NCBI RefSeq assembly: GCF_015752285.1
Contig: NZ_JADOUY010000006.1
Coordinates: 117,956-181,955, forward strand
Direction: 5' to 3'
From: Mycetocola_A sp015752285
Lineage (GTDB): Bacteria; Actinomycetota; Actinomycetes; Actinomycetales; Microbacteriaceae
DNA: 64,000 nucleotides
Shown: in pieces, positions 15,658 through 22,876 of the stretch
How positions within the stretch are numbered: the stretch's first letter is position 1
How the letters are laid out: every line of letters begins with the position of its first letter
The notes under the pieces: generated by a model
The model's database searches: none
Seen by the model: only the letters and a program-made list of their open reading frames with translations
What the model was told of the DNA's origin: nothing
Program-made: the position numbers and the translations under genes

Positions 15658-18483
15658 ATGGCCACGACTAGCAAATCGTCCAGCCGCGGTCGGAGCACGT
15701 CGGCGCGCGGAGGAGCATCCGCCGCCCGCAAGGCGCCGGCTAAGACAACGACGGCGAAAACGACGACGGCGAAAACGACCAAACTGCCGACGGCATCCAC
15801 TGTCGCATACCCGACCGAACCCAGCGAGAACGTGTTCGTCAAGATGTGGATGGGACTCGCCCACCTCGCCGGCGGAACGGCCCGCGCGTTCGGGCCTGAG
15901 CGCTTCGCCAAGGAAGAACGCCGAGACGGCGTTCCTTTCCTCATCCTTCTGCTCTCCATCGTCGGCATGGTCGTGCAGTGGTTCGGCGTGAACGACGCCG
16001 TCGCCCAGAACCTCAACGCATTCACGTTCGGAGGCATCTTCGGTCGCCTCGCGTTCGCCCTTCCCGTCGTGATGCTTCTGCTCGCCATCTGGCTGTTCCG
16101 TCACCCGAGTTCCGTGAACGACAACGGTCGCATCGGCATCGGCCTCATCATCGCCCTCGTCGCCGTGGCGGGCCTCGGCCACGCGTTCGGCGGCCAGCCC
16201 AACCCGAGCGACGGGATGCCGGCGCTCGCGGTCGCGGGCGGACTCGTCGGTTGGATCGTCGGCGCCCCCCTCGTCGCCCTGATCACGCCGGTCGGCGCAG
16301 GGATCGTACTGTCACTTCTCCTGCTTCTCAGCCTTTTCATCATCACGAAGACTCCACCGAACAAGGTCGGGGCACGGCTCGGTCAGCTCTACGCCTGGAC
16401 CTTCGGAACCGAGGTCAAAACAGACGAGGAGCGCGAGGCCGCGAAACTCGAGCGGACGAAGCAGGTCGAGCTTTCCGGGATCGACGGCCATGACGAGGAG
16501 GGCGATGACTCGCTCCCATGGTGGCGTCGGAACAAGAGCCAGCGTGAGGTCGACCCCGCATTCGATTCAGCACTCGAATCCGACGACGTCACCGAACTGC
16601 TCGGCGGCGGGCGTGGGAACGGCGAGTTCGACTCGGCGCTCGAGCGTGACGACGTCGACATGTTCGGCAACCCGATCGACGATGAGGCCATGACCGAGGT
16701 CATCGGCGACCTGTCGGCTGCTGAAGCCGCACTGGGCACATTCGAGGGGTCAGGCGCACCGACCTCCGGCTTGCACGACGACGGCCCCGACGGCCAGACC
16801 GAAGCGCTGCCAGGCATGGAGGGCCTCGGTCTGATGGGCGAGACCAGCCCGCAGAAAATGGCTCGTCCGGCAGCGCCACTGGCGCCGTACCGTCTGCCTG
16901 CCGCATCGACGCTCGGTGCAGGAGACCCAGCCAAGACGCGCTCGGCTGCGAACGACGACGTGGTCGCCGCCGTGACGAGCGTGCTCGACCAGTTCAAGGT
17001 CGACGCCAAGGTCACCGGGTTCTCGCGGGGCCCCACTGTCACTCAGTACGAGATCGAGGTCGGTCCGGGCGTCAAGGTCGAGCGCATCACCGCACTGACC
17101 AACAACATCGCGTACGCCGTGGCATCCAACGAAGTGCGTATCCTCGCCCCCATCCCCGGCAAGAGCGCGATCGGTGTCGAGATCCCGAACACCGACCGCG
17201 AGATCGTCACCCTCGGCGACGTCCTGCGATCAGCCAACGCGACGAAGAGCGTTCACCCGATGACCATCGGTGTCGGCAAGGACGTCGGCGGCGGGTTCGT
17301 CGTCGCCAACCTGGCCAAGATGCCTCACCTTCTCGTCGCCGGGTCCACCGGCTCCGGAAAGTCGAGCTTCATCAACTCGATGATCACGAGCCTGCTCATG
17401 CGGGCGAAGCCGAGTGATGTCCGCATGGTGCTCATCGACCCGAAGCGGGTCGAGCTGACCTCCTACGCCGGCGTGCCGCACCTGATCACTCCCATCATCA
17501 CCAACCCCAAGAAAGCGGCCGAAGCGCTGCAGTGGGTGGTGAAAGAGATGGACATGCGATACGACGACCTCGCCAGCTTCGGGTTCCGTCACATCGACGA
17601 CTTCAACACGGCCGTCGTCAACGACGAGATCGTCCTCCCCGCTGGCAGCGAACGGGTGCTCAAGCCATACCCGTACCTGCTCGTCGTCGTCGATGAGCTC
17701 GCCGACCTCATGATGGTCGCCCCCCGCGATGTCGAAGACTCGATCGTGCGCATCACGCAGCTTGCCCGGGCATCCGGTATTCACCTCATCCTCGCCACGC
17801 AGCGGCCGTCCGTCGATGTCGTCACAGGTCTGATCAAGGCCAACGTGCCGTCGCGCCTCGCGTTCGCGGTGACGAGCGTCACCGACTCCCGCGTCATTCT
17901 CGACCAGCCGGGCGCCGACAAGCTCATCGGGCAGGGCGACGGACTGTTCCTGCCGATGGGTACCAACAAGGCCATTCGCGTGCAGGGCGCCTGGGTCTCC
18001 GAGGCCGAGATCGAGAAGGTCGTCAAGCACGTCACGCAGCAGGCTCGTCCCGAGTACCGGAAAGACGTCGCTGCGGTCGTCGAGAAGAAGGAAGTCGACG
18101 CAGACATCGGCGACGACCTCGACCTCCTGCTCGCGGCAACGGAACTTGTCGTCGGCACCCAGTTCGGTTCGACGTCGATGCTGCAGCGCAAGCTCAGGGT
18201 CGGTTTCGCGAAGGCCGGTCGCCTGATGGACCTCATGGAGTCGCGCGAGATCGTCGGCCCATCCGAGGGATCGAAGGCTCGGGACGTGCTCGTCACCGCC
18301 GAGCAGTTGCCCGGACTGCTGTCGAAGCTCAAGGGTGAAGACGGGCCGTCGTTCTCTGCGCCGGCTGCGTCAGGCTCTGATGAGCGATACGCGGGCGACC
18401 AGGTCGAGGCGCAGTTCGACGGTTACGATGAGGTGGAAGGCGAATCTGACGAGGATGCCTGGAAGCTCACCGGCAAGGACTAG
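15658..18483 (+). CDS. ftsK: DNA translocase FtsK/SpoIIIE
   Basis: A 941-residue septal DNA pump. The N-terminus is Lys/Thr/Ala rich with a short TTAK-type repeat. At least four membrane segments follow (FLILLLSIVGMVVQWF, LAFALPVVMLLLAIWLF, IGIGLIIALVAVAGLGHAF, and a last pair ending SLLLLLSLFIIT). Then comes an acidic linker, and the motor with Walker A VAGSTGSGKSSF near residue 560 and Walker B LVVVDELADLMM. The C-terminal winged-helix gamma domain (STSMLQRKLRVGFAKAGRLMDLME), which reads KOPS polarity, is complete. ATG at 15658 is preferred over the ATG at 15619 because it lies 6 nt after TACCGT, a leaderless layout. pgsA follows within 4 bp. Confidence 0.95.
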   Translation: MATTSKSSSRGRSTSARGGASAARKAPAKTTTAKTTTAKTTKLPTASTVAYPTEPSENVFVKMWMGLAHLAGGTARAFGPERFAKEERRDGVPFLILLLSIVGMVVQWFGVNDAVAQNLNAFTFGGIFGRLAFALPVVMLLLAIWLFRHPSSVNDNGRIGIGLIIALVAVAGLGHAFGGQPNPSDGMPALAVAGGLVGWIVGAPLVALITPVGAGIVLSLLLLLSLFIITKTPPNKVGARLGQLYAWTFGTEVKTDEEREAAKLERTKQVELSGIDGHDEEGDDSLPWWRRNKSQREVDPAFDSALESDDVTELLGGGRGNGEFDSALERDDVDMFGNPIDDEAMTEVIGDLSAAEAALGTFEGSGAPTSGLHDDGPDGQTEALPGMEGLGLMGETSPQKMARPAAPLAPYRLPAASTLGAGDPAKTRSAANDDVVAAVTSVLDQFKVDAKVTGFSRGPTVTQYEIEVGPGVKVERITALTNNIAYAVASNEVRILAPIPGKSAIGVEIPNTDREIVTLGDVLRSANATKSVHPMTIGVGKDVGGGFVVANLAKMPHLLVAGSTGSGKSSFINSMITSLLMRAKPSDVRMVLIDPKRVELTSYAGVPHLITPIITNPKKAAEALQWVVKEMDMRYDDLASFGFRHIDDFNTAVVNDEIVLPAGSERVLKPYPYLLVVVDELADLMMVAPRDVEDSIVRITQLARASGIHLILATQRPSVDVVTGLIKANVPSRLAFAVTSVTDSRVILDQPGADKLIGQGDGLFLPMGTNKAIRVQGAWVSEAEIEKVVKHVTQQARPEYRKDVAAVVEKKEVDADIGDDLDLLLAATELVVGTQFGSTSMLQRKLRVGFAKAGRLMDLMESREIVGPSEGSKARDVLVTAEQLPGLLSKLKGEDGPSFSAPAASGSDERYAGDQVEAQFDGYDEVEGESDEDAWKLTGKD

Positions 18484-18487
18484 GACA

Positions 18488-19075
18488 ATGACCCTCCCGA
18501 ACGCCGACCGGTCTCGATCCGCAAACCTCAACGTGCCGAACGCGATCACCGTGGTTCGGATTTTCCTCGCCCCTCTCTTCATCTGGATGCTGCTCGCCGA
18601 CGACGGTGCAGACGGCTGGCTCCGCTGGGCGGCAGCCGTGCTCTTCATCGTCGCCATCGCCACAGACGGGATCGACGGTGCGATCGCCCGCAAGCACGGC
18701 CTGGTCACCGACCTGGGCAAGCTGCTCGACCCGATCGCAGACAAGATCCTCACCGGAGGCGCCCTGGTCGCCCTGTCCATCCTCGGTGAACTGCCGTGGT
18801 GGGTGACCATCGTCGTTCTCGTTCGCGAGATCGGCATCACCGTTCACCGGATGATCGTGGCCACCGATCATGTCGTCGCCGCTGCCTGGATGGGCAAGCT
18901 GAAGACCGTGGCGCAAGCGGTGGCGATTTCCATCGCTCTTCTCCCGCTCTACCTCGTCGTCGGCGAGTGGATCTTCTGGGTCAACGGCGTCCTCATGACA
19001 GCCGCCGTCGCCCTCACGGTCGCGAGCGGGATCGACTACGTCCTCACCGCGGCACGGGCAGCGCGACGGCCATGA
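18488..19075 (+). CDS. pgsA: CDP-diacylglycerol-glycerol-3-phosphate 3-phosphatidyltransferase
   Basis: A 195-residue membrane enzyme of phosphatidylglycerol synthesis. The CDP-alcohol phosphatidyltransferase signature is complete: TDGIDGAIARKHGLVTDLG followed by LLDPIADK, giving the D-G-x2-A-R-x8-G-x3-D-x3-D pattern. Several hydrophobic helices surround it. The ATG lies 4 bp after ftsK, and its end overlaps cinA by ATGA, so ftsK-pgsA-cinA form one transcription unit. Confidence 0.94.
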   Translation: MTLPNADRSRSANLNVPNAITVVRIFLAPLFIWMLLADDGADGWLRWAAAVLFIVAIATDGIDGAIARKHGLVTDLGKLLDPIADKILTGGALVALSILGELPWWVTIVVLVREIGITVHRMIVATDHVVAAAWMGKLKTVAQAVAISIALLPLYLVVGEWIFWVNGVLMTAAVALTVASGIDYVLTAARAARRP

Positions 19076-19593
19076 ACGCGGCAGGCGGACGGCGGGCGGA
19101 TCGCACAGCCGCGCTGATCCGTCATCTCACCGCGCGCGGACTCACCATCGGTGTTGCCGAGTCCCTTACCGGAGGGTTGCTGGCCGCCGAACTGATCCGG
19201 CCGGCAGGAGCATCCGCTGTCGTCACCGGGGGAGTGGTCGCGTACTCCACCGCGATCAAACGGTCGGTGCTCGGCGTCGACGCCGATCTGTTGACCGAGC
19301 ATGGTGCTGTTCATCCCCTCGTCGCCGAGCAGATGGCATCGGGCGTTCGAAAGGTCCTCACCGTCGACGGCAGGCCAACGGATATCGGGGTGGCGACCAC
19401 GGGGGTCGCCGGTCCGGACCCGCAGGACGGACGCCAGCCAGGCACGGTGTACCTCGGCATCTCGACCGCATCGGGGTCCCGGTCGATCGGCCTCACCCTG
19501 AGCGGGGATCGCGACATGATCCGCCGTGACGCGGTCGCGGCGGCGATCGATTTCCTCACCGCGATCACCGGCGCGGGAACCGCTGATTCCTGA
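19072..19593 (+). CDS. CinA family protein (nicotinamide-nucleotide amidohydrolase domain)
   Basis: A 173-residue stand-alone CinA C-terminal (PncC-type) domain. It shows the conserved IGVAESLTGGLLAAELI with catalytic Ser/Thr, the FVGGxVxYS-like VVTGGVVAYSTAIKRSVLGV, and GVATTGVAGPDPQDGRQPGTVYLGI. It is expected to deamidate NMN in pyridine nucleotide salvage; the N-terminal COG1058 domain of full-length CinA is absent. Coupled to pgsA by ATGA overlap. Confidence 0.9.
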   Translation: MNAAGGRRADRTAALIRHLTARGLTIGVAESLTGGLLAAELIRPAGASAVVTGGVVAYSTAIKRSVLGVDADLLTEHGAVHPLVAEQMASGVRKVLTVDGRPTDIGVATTGVAGPDPQDGRQPGTVYLGISTASGSRSIGLTLSGDRDMIRRDAVAAAIDFLTAITGAGTADS

Positions 19594-19625
19594 GAGTTGA
19601 CCCGGCAAGATTTCCGGCGGAATAT

Positions 19626-19636
19626 CGCGTGTTGCG
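19626..19636 (+). promoter_or_regulatory. Candidate ClgR operator (CGC-N5-GCG)
   Basis: CGCGTGTTGCG at 19626-19636 fits the CGC-N5-GCG core bound by ClgR in corynebacteria, 136 bp upstream of the clgR start, consistent with autoregulation. The inner five bases do not match the published YNANR preference, so this is a weak match. A candidate -10, TAATCT, lies at about 19710. Confidence 0.3.
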
Positions 19637-19771
19637 CTCCGGTTACAACTGACGAACTCACAAGAAAAGATCAGTCAGAAACACTAAGGTTTCTGTATGG
19701 ATGCGTGTAGTAATCTAGCCATCCACAGACTTACCGACGGTGAGGCTGACCGGCAGAGAAGGAGGAGTCAA

Positions 19772-20080
19772 ATGATACTTGTTCGTCAAGAAATCGGCGA
19801 CGTGCTTCGTGACTTCCGGCTGCAAAAAGGGCGGACTCTTCGCCAGGTTGCCAGCAAAGCGAGCGTAGCCCTCGGCTACCTCAGCGAAGTCGAACGCGGG
19901 CAGAAAGAGGCCTCGAGCGAAATTCTCGCTTCGGTCGCAGACGCCCTCGAGACACCGATCTCGGTGATCATGCGCGAGGTCGGTGACCGTCTCGCGGTTC
20001 TCGAAGGTATCGAGCCGATCCCCGACACCGTCCCAGACGAATTCGTCGCTGAACTGGATGCCGACCTCGTCACCCGTTGA
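19772..20080 (+). CDS. clgR: ClgR-type helix-turn-helix regulator
   Basis: A 102-residue XRE-type regulator: an HTH at residues 6-62 (IGDVLRDFRLQKGRTLRQVASKASVALGYLSEVERGQKE), then a short C-terminal tail. Size, position after ftsK-pgsA-cinA and before recA, and the LGYLSEVERGQKEASSEIL block match ClgR. ClgR in corynebacteria, mycobacteria and streptomycetes activates clp protease and DNA-repair genes and is itself degraded by Clp. A GGAGGAG ribosome site precedes the ATG. A strong terminator at 20102 separates it from DUF3046. Confidence 0.88.
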   Translation: MILVRQEIGDVLRDFRLQKGRTLRQVASKASVALGYLSEVERGQKEASSEILASVADALETPISVIMREVGDRLAVLEGIEPIPDTVPDEFVAELDADLVTR

Positions 20081-20101
20081 CAGGCATCGTCCACAGACGA
20101 G

Positions 20102-20133
20102 AACCCCGGAGTGCACACGCGCTCCGGGGTTTT
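20102..20133 (+). terminator. Rho-independent terminator after clgR
   Basis: AACCCCGGAG at 20102-20111 pairs perfectly with CTCCGGGGTT at 20122-20131, with a 10-nt loop and TTTT at 20130-20133. It starts 21 bp after the clgR stop. Confidence 0.9.
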
Positions 20134-20164
20134 CCTGTGTCTGGCGACGGTTACGCTTGAGAGT

Positions 20165-20389
20165 GTGAAACTCAGCGAGTTCAGAACGGCCATGACCACC
20201 GAGTTCGGTGGTCCGTACGGCCGCGTCCTGGCGAGCGACCTCGTGCTCCGCGAACTCGATGGCCGCACCGCGAATGAAGCTCTTGCTGCAGGCCGGTCAC
20301 CCCGCGATGTGTGGCTGGCGATCTGCCGCGAGACCGACGTTCCGGTCGAGCGGCGCCACGGCGCCGGCGTGCCGCCGCCCCGGGCCTGA
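20165..20389 (+). CDS. DUF3046 family protein
   Basis: A 74-residue protein of the actinobacterial DUF3046 family, recognised from MKLSEFRTAMTTEFGGPYG, the D-L-V-L-x-E-L-G/D-G-R-T-A-x-E-A-L segment and the neighbouring recA. GTG start lies 7 nt after TACGCT (20152-20157), a leaderless pattern. Function unknown. The last codons (GVPPPRA) are GC-rich and look like the seed from which the adjacent 13-bp tandem array arose; a 19-bp stretch covering the stop codon is duplicated 141 bp downstream. Confidence 0.85.
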   Translation: MKLSEFRTAMTTEFGGPYGRVLASDLVLRELDGRTANEALAAGRSPRDVWLAICRETDVPVERRHGAGVPPPRA

Positions 20390-20539
20390 CCCGAGGCAGC
20401 CTTCTCCCGCCGCTGGGTGCCGCCGCTGCGTGCCGCCGCTGCGTGCCGCCGCTGCGTGCCGCCGCTGCGTGCCGCCGCTGCGTGCCGACGCTGCGTGCCG
20501 ACGCTGCGGTGCCCGACCCTCCGGGCCTGACCCGAGGCA
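20380..20539. repeat. 19-bp direct repeat flanking the tandem array, spanning the DUF3046 stop
   Basis: CCGGGCCTGACCCGAGGCA occurs at 20380-20398, including the TGA stop of DUF3046, and again at 20521-20539. The 13-bp array lies between. This looks like a local duplication of the gene's 3' end followed by tandem expansion. Confidence 0.85.
20417..20507. repeat. 13-bp tandem array, 7 units
   Basis: Seven exact-length units: five GTGCCGCCGCTGC (20417-20481) and then two GTGCCGACGCTGC (20482-20507). The 13-bp period is not a multiple of three, so the array is not protein coding. The first half of the unit, GTGCCGCCGC, is also found at 20369 in the last codons of DUF3046. Confidence 0.95.
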
Positions 20540-20557
20540 TCCGTCGCTGACGACTCC

Positions 20558-20632
20558 AAATTCAGGAGATCCTTGCGACACGCCGTGAACGGATGCTCCG
20601 GGTGCGGCGTGTCGGGAAGATCTCCTGAATTT
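20558..20632 (+). repeat. Modular palindromic repeat, copy B
   Basis: The cleanest copy: AAATTCAGGAGAT at 20558-20570 is exactly complementary to 20620-20632, and CGACACGCCG at 20576-20585 to 20605-20614. The 19-nt loop carries GGATGCTCC, related to the loops of copies A and C. It lies between DUF3046 and recA, both on the plus strand, directly before the 7-bp array. Confidence 0.9.
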
Positions 20633-20636
20633 GAGT

Positions 20637-20727
20637 ACTCAGGACTCAGGACTCAGGACTCAGGACTCAGGACTCAGGACTCAGGACTCAGGACTGAGGA
20701 CTGAGGACTGAGGACTGAGGGTTGAGG
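20637..20727. repeat. 7-bp tandem array, 13 units
   Basis: Eight units of ACTCAGG (20637-20692), four of ACTGAGG (20693-20720) and one diverged GTTGAGG (20721-20727). The block change from ACTCAGG to ACTGAGG shows expansion in two stages. There is no coding potential. It ends 89 bp before the recA LexA box. Confidence 0.95.
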
Positions 20728-21027
20728 CCTGAACCGGGGAGGTGCTGGTGGTCGCGCCCAGGGTTGCAGAGCGCTCGTGTCCGAATGGAACTTCGACACG
20801 CCGCGGAAGGTTTCTCGAACATCTGTTCGGGTTGGGATAGGCTCCATCACAAGAGCTCTTCGGGGTCGATCCGTCCACTGATTTCCTCCCTCCGACGCCA
20901 GTGTCGGAGGTGCACAATACAGTCGACATCGTCACCGACAGACGCTCCCAGCCTTGTCGCAGCGCCGAATCCATCGGAGCGCGACAGCCTACAGGCGCAC
21001 CGATATCGACAGAGAAAGAGGCACGAC
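20728..21027 (+). other. recA upstream region
   Basis: A 300-bp stretch without a gene between the 7-bp array and recA. It holds the LexA box at 20816-20831, a candidate -10 TAGGCT at 20839-20844 just after it, and a second -10-like TACAGT near 20923. If the first promoter is used, the recA mRNA has a leader of roughly 175 nt. I recognise no leader peptide or known RNA element in it. Confidence 0.5.
20816..20831 (+). promoter_or_regulatory. LexA (SOS) box of recA
   Basis: TCGAACATCTGTTCGG matches the actinobacterial/Gram-positive LexA consensus TCGAAC-N4-GTTCGA at 11 of 12 defined positions. It overlaps the expected -35 region of a promoter with -10 TAGGCT at 20839. Confidence 0.92.
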
Positions 21028-22101
21028 ATGCCATCACCAGCAGACCGCGAGAAGTCACTCGAGACGGCTCTCGCCCAGATCGACCGCCAGTTCGGCAAAG
21101 GTTCCGTCATGCGCCTCGGCAGCGATGAGCGTGCCCCTGTCGCCATCATCCCCACCGGCTCGATCGCGCTCGACGTCGCGCTCGGCGTCGGCGGTCTTCC
21201 CCGCGGCCGGATCGTCGAGATCTACGGCCCTGAGTCGTCCGGTAAGACCACACTCACCCTCCACGCCATCGCGAACGCCCAGAAAGCGGGCGGAATCGCC
21301 GCGTTCATCGACGCAGAGCACGCACTCGACCCCGAGTACGCCAAGAAGCTCGGCGTCGACATCGACGCGCTGCTGGTGTCTCAGCCAGACACTGGTGAGC
21401 AGGCGCTCGAGATCGCTGACATGCTCGTGCGCTCGGGTTCCATCGATCTGATCGTCATCGACTCGGTCGCCGCGCTCGTGCCCCGCGCCGAGATCGAGGG
21501 CGAGATGGGTGACTCCCACGTCGGCCTCCAGGCCCGGCTGATGTCGCAGGCCCTCCGCAAGCTCACGGGTGGTCTGAGCCAGACCAACACCACCATGATC
21601 TTCATCAACCAGTTGCGCGAGAAGATCGGCGTGTTCTTCGGCTCGCCCGAGACCACTGCCGGCGGTAAGGCGCTCAAGTTCTACGCGTCAGTGCGCCTCG
21701 ACATCCGCCGCATCGAAACGCTCAAAGACGGTACGGATGCCGTCGGTAACCGCACGCGCGTCAAGGTCGTCAAGAACAAGATGGCTCCGCCGTTCAAGCA
21801 GGCCGAGTTCGACATTCTCTACGGCACCGGCATCTCGCGTGAAGGCAGCCTCATCGACTTCGGTGTCGAGCACCTGATCGTGAAGAAGTCGGGCTCGTGG
21901 TACACCTATGACGGCGAACAGCTGGGCCAGGGCAAGGAAAATGCGCGCAACTTCCTTCTCACCAACCCCGACGTCGCCGACGAGATCGAGCACAAGATCA
22001 AGGTGAAGCTCGGAGTCGGCGGGGCGGTCGCCGTCGAAGCGGCAGCAGATCCTGCAGCGACGGGCAAGGCCGACCAGCTCGCCGCCAGGCGCGGCGCGTA
22101 G
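21028..22101 (+). CDS. recA: Recombinase RecA
   Basis: A 357-residue RecA: strand exchange, LexA co-protease. Walker A GPESSGKTT is at residues 67-75, Walker B LIVIDSVAAL near 140, loop L2 and the FGSPETTAGGKALKFYASVRLDIRR block are intact, and no intein is present. ATG at 21028 follows AAAGAGGCACGAC. The C-terminal tail (from VAVEAAADPAATGK) is Ala-rich and variable as usual. Induced through the LexA box upstream; recX follows within 15 bp. Confidence 0.98.
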   Translation: MPSPADREKSLETALAQIDRQFGKGSVMRLGSDERAPVAIIPTGSIALDVALGVGGLPRGRIVEIYGPESSGKTTLTLHAIANAQKAGGIAAFIDAEHALDPEYAKKLGVDIDALLVSQPDTGEQALEIADMLVRSGSIDLIVIDSVAALVPRAEIEGEMGDSHVGLQARLMSQALRKLTGGLSQTNTTMIFINQLREKIGVFFGSPETTAGGKALKFYASVRLDIRRIETLKDGTDAVGNRTRVKVVKNKMAPPFKQAEFDILYGTGISREGSLIDFGVEHLIVKKSGSWYTYDGEQLGQGKENARNFLLTNPDVADEIEHKIKVKLGVGGAVAVEAAADPAATGKADQLAARRGA

Positions 22102-22116
22102 GCGGGGGTCACGGTC

Positions 22117-22782
22117 GTGGTCAGATTCATCGATCCGCACGAGAACGATTCAGTTACTGTCGGTCGGTTCGGAGGCAGTGATGGAGCAGACGCGGCTGAA
22201 CCCGACGAGTCGATCGCAGAATCGGTCGCGACCGTGACCTATCTGCCTGGCGTTCGCGCAGAAGACGAGACAACCGAAGATGGCGGGCCAGAACCCGACG
22301 ACGTCGAGACGGCGTTGATCCGCAAGTTAGCGCGCCGGGCACTCAGTGAGGCCGAGGTGCTCGCCTTCGGAATAGACGAGGGCCTCACGGCTTTCCAGGC
22401 GAATTCGGTCCTCGACCGGCTCCGCGATCTCGGCTACGTCGACGACCGGGTTCTCGCCGAACAGCTCAAGCATGCCCTCCACGAGCGCAAGGGGCAGAGC
22501 AGGGCCGTTGTTGCCCGCGCGATGTCCGGGCGATCGATCGACCGCGAGATCATCGACGAGATCCTCGACGACATCGACCAGGGCGACGAGTTGAGCGCGG
22601 CGACCGAACTCGCCGCCAAACGAGCGTCGCAGCTGACGGGACTCGACAAGCAGACGCTCGAACGTCGACTCGTCGGTTTCCTGGCCAGACGCGGGTACCC
22701 CGGCAACATCGTGCGCGAGGCGATCGCTCCGCTTCTGACGGGCCGATCGGCATCCTCAACATCGAACGTGCGGTTCCGTTAG
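22117..22782 (+). CDS. recX: Regulatory protein RecX
   Basis: A 221-residue RecX, the inhibitor of RecA filaments. The three-helix repeats start at RKLARRALSEAEVLAFGIDEG and LGYVDDRVLAEQLKHALHERKGQS, and the last ends at FLARRGYPGNIVREAI. The first ~65 residues are acidic, low complexity and not part of the RecX fold, giving a longer protein than the ~170 residues common in the family. GTG start. Cotranscribed with recA. Confidence 0.92.
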   Translation: MVRFIDPHENDSVTVGRFGGSDGADAAEPDESIAESVATVTYLPGVRAEDETTEDGGPEPDDVETALIRKLARRALSEAEVLAFGIDEGLTAFQANSVLDRLRDLGYVDDRVLAEQLKHALHERKGQSRAVVARAMSGRSIDREIIDEILDDIDQGDELSAATELAAKRASQLTGLDKQTLERRLVGFLARRGYPGNIVREAIAPLLTGRSASSTSNVRFR

Positions 22783-22876
22783 TTCAGAGTCGACCGTCTT
22801 GTCGCTCGCGCGAGGTGTTCGTCACAGTGCGAACGCTGCGCGCGGTGAACGGTACCGAACGTAGACTGGAGCGATC

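Noticed and set aside
20401..20550. Open frames through the 13-bp array on both strands, with repeated Arg/Ala/Cys-rich peptides
   Set aside because: They are products of a tandem repeat whose 13-bp period opens several frames equally; no start signal, no family, and the DUF3046 gene already ends before it.
20637..20727. CRISPR-like array
   Set aside because: Units are 7 bp with no spacers and no cas genes nearby.
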